This document shows positions 51,606 through 61,255 of a stretch of DNA of 64,000 nt, piece after piece. The position numbers and the translations under genes are program-made. The notes beneath the pieces were generated by a model. The model did not search any database and was not told the DNA's origin. It saw nothing but the letters and a program-made list of their open reading frames with translations. Position 1 is the stretch's first letter, and each line of letters opens with the position of its first letter. Source of the DNA: Oerskovia turbata (lineage in GTDB: Bacteria > Actinomycetota > Actinomycetes > Actinomycetales > Cellulomonadaceae); the NCBI RefSeq assembly GCF_000718325.1, contig NZ_JOFV01000005.1:186001-250000 (forward strand), in the 5' to 3' direction.

Positions 51606-52490
51606 TCAGCCCGCCGGCGCGCGCAGCGACGGACCGTCGAGCAGTCCCACGGGCACCCGGTCCAGCTCGTCCACCCCGAGCAGCTCGACCCGGTCGCCCG
51701 AGGTCGCGTCGAGCAGGGCGCGGGTCGGGGCGTCGTCGGCCAGGGACCCCTCGCTGGCCTCGATGTACTCCCGCAGGAACGTGCGCAGCGGCGCGGCGGG
51801 GACGCTCGTCGACTCCGGGCTCTCGGTCGCGAGCGTCATGAGCAGCAGCGCAGGGACGCGCTCGGCCCCCGGTTCGTTGCCCGGCTGGAAGTACGGCACC
51901 GCGAGCACGCGACCACCGTGGCGGGCGTAGAACCGCAGCCGCGCCTCGGGGTCGCCGTGCGCCTCGCTCGCGGAATGGAACTGCGGGTGCTCGACCTCGC
52001 CGAGCACCATGACCGGCCGCAGGTCCTCCCGCCACGCGGCGACCGCCGCCCCGAGCAGCGCGGCACCGATCCCACCTCCGCGGCGCCCGGGGGCGATCGC
52101 CAGGTACTGCACCAGCAGGACGCGCGCCTCGGCGGACCAGGACCCGACGACGCCCGCCACCACCCGACCGGTCGGCTCCGGGTCGGCCTCGCCCAGGGCT
52201 GTGCTCACCTTGCCGTGGCCGTCCGAGACGGTGCTCGCGCCAGCGTGCCCCGTGCCCGACCCACCCGACCCCGTGCCCGCCGTGGCCGCACGGGCCGGGG
52301 GAGCGGCGCCGTCGGGCACCTCGACGACACCCAACGACTCCAGGTGCCCCGCCGCGTGGTCCGCGAGGAACGAGTCGAGCGAGACGAGCTCGGCGGGCGG
52401 GAACGACGGGCTGAGCACGTCGCGGTAGAGCTGGGTGAGCTGCTCGACGGAACGCAGGGGGACGACGACGGGGCCGGACGCGGGAGGCAT
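51606..52490 (-). CDS. GNAT-family acetyltransferase, extended
   Basis: A 294-residue protein. A GNAT core is recognisable from the beta-strand VLLVQYLAIAPGRRGGG and following IGAALLGAAVAAWRE (about residues 124-155), the CoA-binding part, then RLRFYARHGGRVLAVPYFQP. A 50-residue Gly/Ala/Ser-rich insert precedes it (about 65-110), and the C-terminal 80 residues have no recognisable domain. The ATG at 52490 is chosen because CAGGAT on the minus strand ends 7 nt upstream. Divergent from coaD. Function unknown. Confidence 0.75.
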   Translation of the reverse strand: MPPASGPVVVPLRSVEQLTQLYRDVLSPSFPPAELVSLDSFLADHAAGHLESLGVVEVPDGAAPPARAATAGTGSGGSGTGHAGASTVSDGHGKVSTALGEADPEPTGRVVAGVVGSWSAEARVLLVQYLAIAPGRRGGGIGAALLGAAVAAWREDLRPVMVLGEVEHPQFHSASEAHGDPEARLRFYARHGGRVLAVPYFQPGNEPGAERVPALLLMTLATESPESTSVPAAPLRTFLREYIEASEGSLADDAPTRALLDATSGDRVELLGVDELDRVPVGLLDGPSLRAPAG

Positions 52491-52640
52491 GGCCCCCATC
52501 CTGCCGCGCCCGTGGCTCCCGCGCAGGACGGTCGCCCCTCCCCGGCCGACCCCTGCCCCGGCCTGGTGCCGCCGCCCCACGGGCCGTCCGACCACCCTGA
52601 CCTGCCCGGATTCCCGGCGGGCGTGTACTACCGTGGCGAG

Positions 52641-53198
52641 GTGACCATCGCCGTCTGCCCGGGGTCGTTCGACCCCCTCACCCTCGGCCACCTCGACATC
52701 GTCCGCCGCGCGCGCTCGCTGTTCGACGTCGTCGTCATCGGAGTCGCCCGCAACTCCTCCAAGTCCGCGCTGCTGAGCGCCGAGCTGCGCGTCGAGATCG
52801 CCCGTGCGGCCCTCGACGCGTCCCCGGGGCTCGAGGACGTCCGCGTCGAGATCGTGCCCGGCCTCCTCGTGGACTTCTGCCGCGAGGTCGGGGCCGCGGC
52901 CGTCGTCAAGGGGTTGCGGGGCGGTGCGGACTTCGACGCCGAGCTGCCCATGGCCCTCATGAACCGCCACCTCGTGGGCGTCGAGACGGTGTTCGTCCCG
53001 GGGGACCCGGCCCTCGCCCACGTCGCGTCCTCGCTCGTCAAGGACGTGGCCCGCTTCGGCGGCCCCGTCGACGACCTGGTGCCCGCGGGCGTCGGGGACC
53101 TCGTGCGCCAGGCGCTCGCGGACCGTGCGGCAGGCGCGTCGCCGGCCGGCGACCAGACGCGGCAGGCGAACCCCACCACGGAAGGAACAGGCCGATGA
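52641..53198 (+). CDS. coaD: Phosphopantetheine adenylyltransferase
   Basis: A 185-residue nucleotidyltransferase forming dephospho-CoA in coenzyme A synthesis. PGSFDPLTLGHLDIVRRA contains the (T/H)xGH motif near residue 15, KGLRGGADFDAELPMALMN the pantetheine site, and ASSLVKDVARFGG the C-terminal signature. GTG 52641 is fixed by TACCGT (52629-52634) ending 6 nt upstream and by the MTIAVCPGSFDP start typical of the family. The C-terminal 25 residues are low complexity. It overlaps the next gene by ATGA. Confidence 0.96.
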   Translation: MTIAVCPGSFDPLTLGHLDIVRRARSLFDVVVIGVARNSSKSALLSAELRVEIARAALDASPGLEDVRVEIVPGLLVDFCREVGAAAVVKGLRGGADFDAELPMALMNRHLVGVETVFVPGDPALAHVASSLVKDVARFGGPVDDLVPAGVGDLVRQALADRAAGASPAGDQTRQANPTTEGTGR

Positions 53199-53719
53199 AC
53201 GACCACCCGCTCGGGCAGACCGAGGACGAGGCGCAGACCGAGGCCGGTCTCCACGTGATCCTCGACGACCTGGCCCTGCTCGTCGAGAACGCCCGGGCGA
53301 TGCCCATGTCGTCCTCGGTCCTCGTGCACAAGGCCGACGCCCTGGCTCTCGTGGACGAGATGCGCCAGGCACTGCCCGAGCAGCTCGCGCACGCGGACGA
53401 GGTCCTGGCCGAGGCCAACGCGGTCCTGGAGGACGCGAACCGGCAGGCCGAGGACATCCTCACCACGGCACGCGCCCGCGCGATCGAGCTGGTCCAGAAG
53501 GAGCAGGTCGCGGTGCAGGCCGAGTCCCGTGCCCGGGCGATCGTCGAGGAGGCCGAGCGGACCGCCGCGGAGCTGCGCGTCGACGCCGACGACTACTGCG
53601 ACCGCCGCCTCGCGGAGTTCGAGGTGGACCTCGGCAAGATCATGGCGCAGGTGCACGCGGGACGCGCCAAGCTCGCGCAGCGCATCGGGGACTACCAGGG
53701 GCAGGCCGACGGGGCCTGA
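53195..53719 (+). CDS. DivIVA-like coiled-coil protein (Rv2927c-type)
   Basis: A 174-residue, almost entirely helical protein. A long Ala/Glu/Arg-rich coiled coil (about residues 65-160) resembles DivIVA/Wag31 and ATP-synthase b-type stalks. The gene sits between coaD and the DUF177-rpmF-rnc-mutM group, as Rv2927c does next to that group in Mycobacterium tuberculosis, so it is probably orthologous and possibly linked to cell division or envelope growth (inference). It overlaps coaD by ATGA. Confidence 0.8.
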   Translation: MNDHPLGQTEDEAQTEAGLHVILDDLALLVENARAMPMSSSVLVHKADALALVDEMRQALPEQLAHADEVLAEANAVLEDANRQAEDILTTARARAIELVQKEQVAVQAESRARAIVEEAERTAAELRVDADDYCDRRLAEFEVDLGKIMAQVHAGRAKLAQRIGDYQGQADGA

Positions 53720-53736
53720 CCGGGCAGTTCGCGAGG

Positions 53737-53766
53737 TTCGACGGCACTTCGGCGATGCCGTAAGAT
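53737..53766 (+). promoter_or_regulatory. Promoter of the DUF177-rpmF-rnc-mutM operon
   Basis: TTCGAC (53737-53742) and TAAGAT (53761-53766) are 18 nt apart. Transcription would start near 53773, leaving a leader of about 120 nt before GTG 53893. This is one of the few genes in the window with a clear leader. Confidence 0.5.
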
Positions 53767-53892
53767 GGTCCGTTGGTCCTTCCTGTCATCGACTGGGACC
53801 GAGGACGCTCGTCCATCCCCCGAGTTCTCGCGGGACAGGCGTGCGTGCTGTGACCTTGAACACCGGTGGCCCGCTCGGGTCGCCGAAACCCT

Positions 53893-54480
53893 GTGGAGGA
53901 ACCCATCACTCTCGACTCGCGCTCGCCTCTTGTGCTCGACACGTACGAGCTCGGTCGGCGTCCCGGATCGATGCGTGAGGTGACTCGCTCGGTCAAGGCT
54001 CCGGCCGACCTCGGAACCGTCGTGATCGGCATCCCTGAAGGCACCGACCTCGAGCTGGACGTCCGGCTCGAGTCGGTGATGGACGGTGTGCTGGTGACGG
54101 GGACTGCCCAGGCCCAGGCGGTCGGGGAGTGCGTGCGGTGCCTGGAACCGCTGACGGCTGACGTCGTCGCGGACATCCAGGAGCTGTTCGTGTATCCCGA
54201 GCGTGCGAAGGCCGCGGCAGAGTCCGGTGACGACGAGGACGAGGTGTACGAGCTCGAGGGCGACCTGATCGATCTCGAGCCCGCGCTTCGGGATTCCGTC
54301 GTCACTGCACTACCATTCAGACCGTTGTGTCAGCCCGATTGCCAGGGCCTGTGCTCCGAGTGCGGAGCACGTCTGGCGGAGGATCCTGATCACTCGCACG
54401 ACATTGTCGATCCCCGGTGGTCGGCACTACAGAGCATGCTCGAGGATCCGAGCGTGTCCGACGAGACGAAAGAGAGCTAG
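53893..54480 (+). CDS. DUF177 (YceD-like) protein
   Basis: A 195-residue protein of the DUF177 family, found next to rpmF in nearly all bacteria and linked to 23S rRNA or L32 handling. Two Cys pairs ([16 protein letters not shown]) probably bind zinc. [17 protein letters not shown] marks the family start. GTG 53893 is chosen as the closest in-frame start; GTG 53866 would add nine residues. There is a GGAGGA sequence at 53895-53900, just inside the gene, but no ATG/GTG after it, so the start is not certain. It is 2 nt from rpmF. Confidence 0.85.
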   Translation: MEEPITLDSRSPLVLDTYELGRRPGSMREVTRSVKAPADLGTVVIGIPEGTDLELDVRLESVMDGVLVTGTAQAQAVGECVRCLEPLTADVVADIQELFVYPERAKAAAESGDDEDEVYELEGDLIDLEPALRDSVVTALPFRPLCQPDCQGLCSECGARLAEDPDHSHDIVDPRWSALQSMLEDPSVSDETKES

Positions 54481-54482
54481 CC

Positions 54483-54677
54483 GTGGCTGTTCCGAAGCGC
54501 AAGATGTCGCGCAGCAACACCCGTGCGCGTCGTTCGCAGTGGAAGACCACCGCCGCGAACCTCACGACCTGCCCGCAGTGCAAGGGCGACAAGCTGTCGC
54601 ACGCTGCGTGCCCGACCTGCGGCACCTACAAGAGCCGTCAGTACGTCGAGGCGCTGCGCACCGAGCACGCAGGCTGA
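54483..54677 (+). CDS. rpmF: 50S ribosomal protein L32
   Basis: A 64-residue ribosomal protein starting [16 protein letters not shown], with Cys pairs CPQC and CPTC forming a zinc ribbon (C+ form). GTG 54483 lies 2 nt after the DUF177 stop, in the conserved order DUF177-rpmF-rnc-mutM. Translation is probably coupled to the upstream gene. Confidence 0.97.
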   Translation: MAVPKRKMSRSNTRARRSQWKTTAANLTTCPQCKGDKLSHAACPTCGTYKSRQYVEALRTEHAG

Positions 54678-54682
54678 ATAGC

Positions 54683-55465
54683 GTGACGCCGGACGCCCCC
54701 GCGGCCGCCGGTCTTCTCGAGAGGCTCGGGATCCACCTGGATCCCGAGCTTCTCGTGCTTGCACTGACGCACCGTTCGTTCGCGCACGAGCACGGCGGGA
54801 TCCCGACCAACGAGCGCCTCGAGTTCCTGGGCGACACGGTCCTGGGCCTGGTCGTGACCGAGGCGCTGTACCGCCGCCACCCCGACCTCCCCGAGGGTGA
54901 GCTCGCCAAGATGCGAGCGGCTACCGTCTCGCAGAAGTCCCTCGCCGCGATCGCGCGCACCCTGGGGCTCGGCGGGTACATCCTGCTCGGCAAGGGCGAG
55001 GTGCGCACGCGCGGGAACGACAAGGACTCGATCCTGTCGGACACCGTCGAGGCCCTCATCGGCGCGACCTACCTCAGCCACGGCCTCGAGGTGGCGCGCG
55101 ACCTGGTGCACCGTCTCGTGGACCCGACGCTCGCGGTCGCCGCGGACCTGGGTGCGGGGCTCGACTGGAAGACGTCGCTCCAGGAGGCGGCTGCGGCACG
55201 GAACCTCGGTGCGCCCGCGTACGCGAGCCAGGGAGACGGGCCCGACCACGCCCGCACGTTCACGTCCGAGGTCTCGCTCGACGGTGTCGTGTACGGCACG
55301 GGCAGCGGCTCGGCCAAGAAGTACGCGGAGCAGGACGCCGCCGAGATGGCCTACCGGGCGATCATCGAGCGCCCGCTGTCCGCGGCGGCCGTGCCGGCTG
55401 CCGACCCGGCAGACCCGGCAGACCCGGCCGAGCCGATCGACGGGGCGCACGGGACCGTTGCCTGA
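54683..55465 (+). CDS. rnc: Ribonuclease III
   Basis: A 260-residue double-strand-specific endonuclease for rRNA and mRNA processing. The catalytic signature [16 protein letters not shown] is near residues 39-54, the second acidic site DTVEALIGA near 118, and a dsRNA-binding domain occupies about 165-235 ([15 protein letters not shown]). The last 25 residues hold an Ala-Asp-Pro tandem. GTG 54683 lies 5 nt after the rpmF stop. It overlaps mutM by 8 nt. Confidence 0.96.
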   Translation: MTPDAPAAAGLLERLGIHLDPELLVLALTHRSFAHEHGGIPTNERLEFLGDTVLGLVVTEALYRRHPDLPEGELAKMRAATVSQKSLAAIARTLGLGGYILLGKGEVRTRGNDKDSILSDTVEALIGATYLSHGLEVARDLVHRLVDPTLAVAADLGAGLDWKTSLQEAAAARNLGAPAYASQGDGPDHARTFTSEVSLDGVVYGTGSGSAKKYAEQDAAEMAYRAIIERPLSAAAVPAADPADPADPAEPIDGAHGTVA

Positions 55466-56441
55466 GCTTCCCGAGGTCGAGACCGTCCGTGACGGCCTGG
55501 CACGTCACGTCACGGGCCGGGTCGTCACCGGCGTCGAGGTCCTGCGCGACTACTCGGTCCGCCGCCACGAGGGCGGCCCCGAGAGCTTCCGCGGCCAGCT
55601 CGTCGGCCAGCGCGTGGGCGCCGCGGTCCGCCGCGGCAAGTACCTGTGGCTCCTCCTGTCGCAGGATCCCGCCGACGCCTCTGGTCGCAGCACCCTGCCC
55701 GACGGCGCAGCGCCCGCAGGCGATCACGTCACCGCTCTCATGGCGCACCTGGGCATGAGTGGCCAGCTCCTGGTCCGTTCGGGGACCGCCGCGGTCGACA
55801 AGGTGCCGCACCTGCGCGTCCGGCTCGAGCTGTCCGCGCTCTCCGGGGAGCCCGGGACGCCGCGGACCCTCGACTTCGTGGACCAACGCACGTTCGGGCA
55901 CCTGTCCGTCACGGACCTCGCGCCCACGCCCGACGGTGGCCCCGGTGGCTGGGGCTCGGCTCTCGCGGAGATCCCCGAGCCCGCCGCCCACATCGCGCGC
56001 GACCTGCTCGACCCCGCGCTGCGGCGCGACGACCTCGCGAGGGCGATCCGCCGTCGTCGGACCGGTATCAAGCGGGCCCTGCTCGACCAGCGCCTCGTGT
56101 CCGGCGTGGGCAACATCTATGCCGACGAGGCGCTGTGGCGCGCCGGCCTCCACTACGCGCGCCCCACCGACACCCTGCGCCTGGCCGAGGCGCACCGCGT
56201 GCTCGACGCCGCCGAGGAGGTCATGCGCGAGGCGCTGGTCCAGGGCGGGACGAGCTTCGACGAGCTCTACGTCAACGTCAACGGCCAGTCCGGCTACTTC
56301 TCGCGCTCGCTCGCGGTGTACGGCCGCGAGGGCGAGGAGTGCACGCGCTGCGGGGCTCTCGTGCGGCGCGACGAGTTCATGAACCGGTCCTCGTACACGT
56401 GCCCCGTCTGCCAGAAGGTGCCGCGGAACGCGCGCTGGTAG
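55458..56441 (+). CDS. mutM: DNA-formamidopyrimidine glycosylase
   Basis: A 327-residue base-excision repair enzyme removing 8-oxoguanine and other oxidised purines. The N-terminal Pro exposed after Met removal is the nucleophile, so the protein must begin M-P-E-L-P-E-V-E. Only a TTG at 55458 gives this, inside the end of rnc. The [11 protein letters not shown] segment and C-terminal zinc finger (CTRC and CPVC) are present. It is longer than usual (270-290), owing to an Ala/Asp/Ser-rich insert at about 70-90 and a short Pro/Gly-rich insert later. Last gene of the operon. Confidence 0.95.
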   Translation: MPELPEVETVRDGLARHVTGRVVTGVEVLRDYSVRRHEGGPESFRGQLVGQRVGAAVRRGKYLWLLLSQDPADASGRSTLPDGAAPAGDHVTALMAHLGMSGQLLVRSGTAAVDKVPHLRVRLELSALSGEPGTPRTLDFVDQRTFGHLSVTDLAPTPDGGPGGWGSALAEIPEPAAHIARDLLDPALRRDDLARAIRRRRTGIKRALLDQRLVSGVGNIYADEALWRAGLHYARPTDTLRLAEAHRVLDAAEEVMREALVQGGTSFDELYVNVNGQSGYFSRSLAVYGREGEECTRCGALVRRDEFMNRSSYTCPVCQKVPRNARW

Positions 56442-56453
56442 GTAGGGCGGCGC

Positions 56454-57428
56454 TCAGCCGCGCAGGACCACGTTGCGCAGCGGGCGGCCGGCGCGCAGGT
56501 TCGCCAGGTTCTCCCGGACCAGTTCAGACGCTCCCTGGGGACGCCCGCCCGCGACGTGCGGCGTGATGATCGTGCGCGGGGCGTCCCAGAGCGGGGAGTC
56601 GGACGGCAGCGGTTCGGTCTCCGTCACGTCCAGGGCCGCACAGCCCAGCCGGCCCTCGCGCAGCGCGACGACGAGGGCCTCCTCGTCGACCGTGGCCCCC
56701 CGGCCCACGTTGACGAACACCGCGTGGTCCGGGAGCGCGTCGATGCGCGCGGCGTCGAACGCGTGGCGTGTGGCCGGGACGGCCGGCAGCAGAGAGACCA
56801 GGACGTCGGTCGTGGCGAGGACCCGTGGCAGGTCCGCGTCGGTCACGACCGGGAAGCCGTGCCGTTCGCCCGCCGAGCTCGCGACCCCTGTGACGTGCGC
56901 CCCCAGTGCCGCGTAGAGAGGCGCGAGCCTGGCGGCGATCGACCCGAACCCCCAGATCGTCACGCGCGCGCCGTGCAGCGTGAAGTGCCGGCTCGTCGCC
57001 GGGTCGGCCTGCAGGTCGGGCATCAGCGCGTCCCAGCAGTGCTCGCGCTGAGCCGCCCCGAGGCGGTCGAGGTCGCGGACCGCGGCCAGCGTGAGCGCAA
57101 GGGCGTGCTCGGCCACGGGGCCGTCGTGCAGCGACCGGCCGTTGGTCACGACCACCTCGGGGGCGAAGCCCGCCGCGAGGATCGCGTCCGGTCCGGCGGC
57201 AAGCGTCTGCACCCAGCGGAGCCGGGAGAGGTGGGTGGCGGCGTCGGCCAGGTTCTCGCGCGAGTTGGCCCACGCGACGAGGACCTCGGCGTCGCGGTGC
57301 TCCGCGGGCAGGGGAGCGGAAGCGTCGTACAGGACGACCTCGTCCGGCCTCGGCGGGCCGTCCCGGCCCGCCGGGGCCGCCCCCGGGGTGAGGTCGAGGG
57401 CGATCGTGTGGGGGACGAGGATCTTCAC
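56454..57428 (-). CDS. D-2-hydroxyacid dehydrogenase (NAD-dependent)
   Basis: A 324-residue dehydrogenase. The NAD motif appears as IWGFGSIAARLAPLY (about residue 150), the catalytic Arg in VNVGRGATVDE, Glu in DVTETEPLPSDSPLW and His in TPHVAGG, so the active site is complete. Substrates of this group include hydroxypyruvate, glyoxylate and branched 2-oxo acids; which one is unclear. GTG 57428 is chosen because the start context ILVPHTIALDL is typical and a GGAG ribosome site precedes it. It converges on mutM (12 nt). Confidence 0.9.
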   Translation of the reverse strand: MKILVPHTIALDLTPGAAPAGRDGPPRPDEVVLYDASAPLPAEHRDAEVLVAWANSRENLADAATHLSRLRWVQTLAAGPDAILAAGFAPEVVVTNGRSLHDGPVAEHALALTLAAVRDLDRLGAAQREHCWDALMPDLQADPATSRHFTLHGARVTIWGFGSIAARLAPLYAALGAHVTGVASSAGERHGFPVVTDADLPRVLATTDVLVSLLPAVPATRHAFDAARIDALPDHAVFVNVGRGATVDEEALVVALREGRLGCAALDVTETEPLPSDSPLWDAPRTIITPHVAGGRPQGASELVRENLANLRAGRPLRNVVLRG

Positions 57429-57717
57429 GCGTGGCTCCAGACGGGGGAAGGTGCGACGGCCGCGGCGGGCAGGACGCGGTCGAGAAGGCGCCCGTCGCGC
57501 GGACGGCCGGCGTCGGCCGACCCGGACCCGGCACGGTGGGCACGCCGACGCTACCAGCGCCGACACGTCGGCCGAGCAGGCAGGCGAGGGCCCCGCGCAC
57601 CGCCCGGCGTTCCGGGGGCGCAAACCGGTCCCTGGCGATATGTTCGCAACGTCTGGCACGTCCCAGCGGTTCACGGCGACCCGCCCGTCCAGGGGGTCTT
57701 GGCGGCACGGAGGAACG

Positions 57718-59271
57718 ATGGCCTCATCCACGGCGGAGTCGGGCAAGACGGGGGCGACCTCGACGGCCGCGACGGGGACCCGCGGGGCGCCGCCCACGCG
57801 CGAGGAGATGCGCGCGGCGATCACGGCCAGGACGCCCAAGAACTACATCACCTGGCTCATGCTCGCGTTCATGATCACGTCGTCGGTCGCGAGCCTGCGG
57901 GCCGCGCCGACCATGGCCGTGTACGGGCTGGCGGCGGTGTTCCTGTACATCGTGCCCGCGATCGTCTTCCTCCTGCCGACCTCGCTCGTGTCGGCCGAGC
58001 TCGCGTCCGGCTGGTCGGGAGGCGTCTACCGCTGGGTCGCCGACGGCATCTCGAAGCCCGCGGGCTTCCTCGCGATCTGGTGCCAGTTCGCGATGACGAT
58101 CTTCTACTACCCGAGCCTGCTCGGGTACGTGGCGAGCACGTTCGCCTACGTCATCAACCCGTCGCTCGCGAGCAACGGCCTGTACGTCGCGATCGTCATC
58201 GTCGTGCTGTTCTGGACCGGGGTGTGGGTGTCGTCGCAGGGCACCAAGACCGTCGCGGGCCTGTCGAGCTTCGGCCTCATCATCGGGACCCTGGTGCCCG
58301 GCGCGCTGCTCGTCGTCCTGGGGCTCGTGTTCCTCGGGCAGGGCAACGCCTCGGCCGCTCCCATGGACGCCTCGCACCTGCTGCCGCAGTGGACCGGGAT
58401 CGCGTCCCTCGTGCTCGTGGTCAACAACTTCCTGTCCTACGCGGGCATGGAGATGAACGCCGTGCACGTGACGAGCCTGCGCAAGCCCGCCAAGGAGTTC
58501 CCGCGCTCGATGTTCCTCGCGATCGGCCTGGTCCTGCTGATCTTCATCCTCCCGGCGCTCGCGATCAGCTGGGTCATCCCGGCCGACCAGCTCAGCCTCA
58601 CGGCCGGCGTCATGCAGGCCTTCGACGTGTTCTTCGCGAACTTCGGGGTGAGCTGGCTGACGCCGATCCTGGGTCTCATGCTCATCGCGGCCTCGCTCGG
58701 CGGCATGCTGACCTGGCTCGCGGGCCCCTCGAAGGGGCTGCTGACGGTCGCGCGCGAGGAGGGGTACCTGCCGCCGTTCCTGCAGAAGCTCAACAAGCAC
58801 GGCGTCCAGCAGAACATCCTGGTGTCGCAGGGGCTCGTGACGACCGCCATCGCGCTCCTCTACGCGTTCATCCCGGACGTCTCGAGCTCCTACTGGATCC
58901 TGTCGGTCATCACCACGCAGGTGTACCTGATCATGTACCTGCTGCTCTTCGTCGCGGCCGTCCGGCTGCGACGGAACAAGCCGGACCACCCCCGCGGGTA
59001 CCGCGCGCCCGCGCTCACGCTGCTGTGCACCGTCGGCTTCCTGGCGTCGGTCGCGGCGATGATCATCGGCTTCGTGCCGCCCGCGCAGTTCTCGAGCGGC
59101 AGCGGCGGGGTGTACCTGCTGATCGTCGGTGGCGGGCTGGGCATCGTCGGGATCCTGGTGCCCGCGCTCTTCTACTTCCTGCGCAAGCCGGGATGGAAGA
59201 ACCCGGACAACGTCGGGGGGCCGGAGGAACCGCTCGTCGACGCCCCGGCTGACGGACCGAAGGAGGCGTGA
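57718..59271 (+). CDS. APC-family amino acid permease (glutamate:GABA antiporter-like)
   Basis: A 517-residue transporter with about twelve membrane helices starting near residue 45 and an N-terminal Ser/Thr/Ala-rich cytoplasmic tail of 40 residues. Segments such as FLSYAGMEMNAVHVTSL and LGGMLTWLAGPSKGLL match the GadC-like amino acid antiporter group. A GGAGGAACG ribosome site precedes the ATG. The next two genes follow at 1 nt and with a 4-nt overlap, so it heads an operon with a dipeptidase, suggesting amino acid or peptide use. The preceding 57429-57717 has a possible -10 (TATGTT, 57640) and nothing else I can name. Confidence 0.88.
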   Translation: MASSTAESGKTGATSTAATGTRGAPPTREEMRAAITARTPKNYITWLMLAFMITSSVASLRAAPTMAVYGLAAVFLYIVPAIVFLLPTSLVSAELASGWSGGVYRWVADGISKPAGFLAIWCQFAMTIFYYPSLLGYVASTFAYVINPSLASNGLYVAIVIVVLFWTGVWVSSQGTKTVAGLSSFGLIIGTLVPGALLVVLGLVFLGQGNASAAPMDASHLLPQWTGIASLVLVVNNFLSYAGMEMNAVHVTSLRKPAKEFPRSMFLAIGLVLLIFILPALAISWVIPADQLSLTAGVMQAFDVFFANFGVSWLTPILGLMLIAASLGGMLTWLAGPSKGLLTVAREEGYLPPFLQKLNKHGVQQNILVSQGLVTTAIALLYAFIPDVSSSYWILSVITTQVYLIMYLLLFVAAVRLRRNKPDHPRGYRAPALTLLCTVGFLASVAAMIIGFVPPAQFSSGSGGVYLLIVGGGLGIVGILVPALFYFLRKPGWKNPDNVGGPEEPLVDAPADGPKEA

Positions 59272-59272
59272 C

Positions 59273-59773
59273 ATGACCGCGACGTCCACCACCGAGGGCC
59301 CTGACGGCCTGCCCCAGCACGAGGACGAGCCGGGCGACTCCCGGCGCTGGATCCTCTACACCGCCGCGGCCCTGCTCGCGGTCGCCGTCGGAGTCCTCAT
59401 GGCCGTGCTGTACCACAACTACCACGCCGCGCAGGATCGTGAGGTGGCCGAGCAGCGGGCCGCCGAGCTCCACGCCGAGTTCGAGGCGATCGGCATCACG
59501 GCCTTCGACGAGGACCAGATCGTCGCCGTCCTCGGGGCCGACGGGGGCGGGTTCTGCACCGACCCGGCCGCACTGGTCAAGGCGACGGCCAACCTCGGGT
59601 CCACCAACGGGGCCACCGGTCCCGGCAGCAGGCCCTCGCTCGTCGACGAGCGACGGCTCGCCGGGGACCGCCTCGTGATCGAGGTGTACTGCCCCGACCA
59701 GCTCGACGAGTTCGACGCCTACGTCGACTCGCTCAACCTCGACAGCAGCACGACGCACCAGGAGGACTCGTGA
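59273..59773 (+). CDS. Membrane-anchored hypothetical protein in the permease operon
   Basis: A 166-residue protein: a 25-residue Asp/Glu/Gly-rich cytoplasmic tail, one membrane helix (about residues 26-47) and a 115-residue extracellular domain with two Cys that may form a disulfide. No family recognised. An AAGGAGG ribosome site lies before the ATG, 1 nt after the permease stop, and its stop overlaps the dipeptidase start. Probably an accessory part of the same uptake system (inference). Confidence 0.72.
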   Translation: MTATSTTEGPDGLPQHEDEPGDSRRWILYTAAALLAVAVGVLMAVLYHNYHAAQDREVAEQRAAELHAEFEAIGITAFDEDQIVAVLGADGGGFCTDPAALVKATANLGSTNGATGPGSRPSLVDERRLAGDRLVIEVYCPDQLDEFDAYVDSLNLDSSTTHQEDS

Positions 59774-61158
59774 GCAGCACACCGGAAGACCTCGCTCCCC
59801 TGAAGGCGCAGGTGGCGTCGCTGCTGCCACGAGCGCTCGACGACCTGCGGACCCTGGTCGCGATCCCGTCGGTCGCCGACGAACGGCTGTTCCCGAAGGA
59901 GAACTGCGAGCGGGCGGCCCACTGGGTCGCGGACGCGTTCCGGGCCGAGGGGATCGACGACGCGCACCTGGAGGAGACCCCTGACGGGTCCCACGTGGTG
60001 CTGGGGCACCGACCCGGGCCGCCCGGGGCGCCGACCGTCCTGCTCTACTCGCACTACGACGTGCAGCCGCCGCTCGACGACGCGGCGTGGCGCACGCCCC
60101 CGTTCGAGCTGACCGAGCGGGACGGGCGACTCTACGGGCGGGGTTCCGCGGACTGCAAGGGCAACATCGTCACGCACCTCACAGCGCTGCGGGCCCTGCG
60201 AGCGCTCGGCGGTGACGACTACCCGGTCGGCCTCCGCATCGTCATCGAGGGCTCCGAGGAGCAGGGCACCGCGGGACTCGACCAGTACGTCGAGGCCCAC
60301 CCGGGGGAGCTCTCGGCGGACGCGATCCTCATCGCGGACACGGGCAACGCGACGCTGGGCCTGCCGACGCTCACCGTGTCCCTGCGTGGCGCGGCCAACG
60401 TGGTCGTGACGGTCGAGGCGCTCGAGAGCGAGATCCACTCGGGCATGTTCGGGGGAGCGGCCCCCGACGCGCTCGCGGCCCTCGTCCACCTCCTGTCCTC
60501 GTTGCGCGACGACCAGGGCAACACCACCATCGACGGCGTCCCGTCCGAGATCGCCGACGCGACCTGGCCCGGCGTCGACTACGACCCCGACCAGTTCCGC
60601 AGCGACGCCGGCATGCTCGACGGCACGCGCCTGCTGGGGTCGGGGCGGGTCTCCGACCAGCTCTGGGCGCGTCCGGCGGTGACGATCCTGGGGATCGACG
60701 CGCCGAACGTCGTCGGCTCGGCCGCCGCGATCCAGCCGCGCGCGGCCGCCCGCCTCAACCTGCGCATCCCGCCCGGTGCGGACGCGCGCGACCTCCAGGA
60801 CAAGCTCGTGGCCCACCTGGAGAACCACGCGCCCTGGGGGGTCAGGGTCACGACGGTGCGCGACGCCGTCGGGCAGCCGTTCCAGGCGCGCACCGACGGC
60901 CCCGTGTTCGACACGCTCTCGCGCGCCCTCGCGGACGCGTTCGGCAAGGAGACCGTGACGGCCGGCCAGGGCGGGTCCATCCCGTTGTGCAACGTGCTCG
61001 CGTCCGGGTACCCCGACGCGCAGATCGTGCTGCTCGGCGTCGAGGAGCCCGCGTGCCTCATCCACGCGCCCAACGAGTCGGTCGCGCCCAGCGAGATCGA
61101 GCAGCTCGCGGTCGGCGAGGCGCTCTTCCTGTCACGGCTGGGGGCGTCCCGGGCCTGA
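59770..61158 (+). CDS. M20-family dipeptidase
   Basis: A 462-residue zinc metallopeptidase. Metal ligands are visible in LYSHYDVQPP, GSADCKGN and EGSEEQG, and the dimerisation domain (about 200-310) interrupts the catalytic domain as usual. It starts at GTG 59770, overlapping the preceding gene by GTGA. It probably hydrolyses dipeptides in the cytoplasm after uptake by the co-transcribed permease. The closest named relatives are carnosinase-like dipeptidases; specificity cannot be read from the sequence. Confidence 0.92.
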   Translation: MSSTPEDLAPLKAQVASLLPRALDDLRTLVAIPSVADERLFPKENCERAAHWVADAFRAEGIDDAHLEETPDGSHVVLGHRPGPPGAPTVLLYSHYDVQPPLDDAAWRTPPFELTERDGRLYGRGSADCKGNIVTHLTALRALRALGGDDYPVGLRIVIEGSEEQGTAGLDQYVEAHPGELSADAILIADTGNATLGLPTLTVSLRGAANVVVTVEALESEIHSGMFGGAAPDALAALVHLLSSLRDDQGNTTIDGVPSEIADATWPGVDYDPDQFRSDAGMLDGTRLLGSGRVSDQLWARPAVTILGIDAPNVVGSAAAIQPRAAARLNLRIPPGADARDLQDKLVAHLENHAPWGVRVTTVRDAVGQPFQARTDGPVFDTLSRALADAFGKETVTAGQGGSIPLCNVLASGYPDAQIVLLGVEEPACLIHAPNESVAPSEIEQLAVGEALFLSRLGASRA

Positions 61159-61169
61159 GCCGCTCCGCG

Positions 61170-61204
61170 CGGGCCCGTGTCACCGGGCCCGTGTCACCGG
61201 GCCC
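61170..61204. repeat. 14-bp tandem repeat with GGGCCC palindromes
   Basis: CGGGCCCGTGTCAC occurs twice in tandem, followed by a third CGGGCCC. Any two GGGCCC copies can pair, so it may act as a weak terminator between the dipeptidase and DUF4259 genes. Confidence 0.6.
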
Positions 61205-61255
61205 CCGTAGGGTCGTCCCGCCGGGCCGAGCAGCCCGCGGACAGGGAGGACGCAC

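Noticed and set aside
53895..53907. ATC start codon for the DUF177 protein after GGAGGA
   Set aside because: The spacing is short and ATC starts are extremely rare; GTG 53893 or 53866 is more likely.
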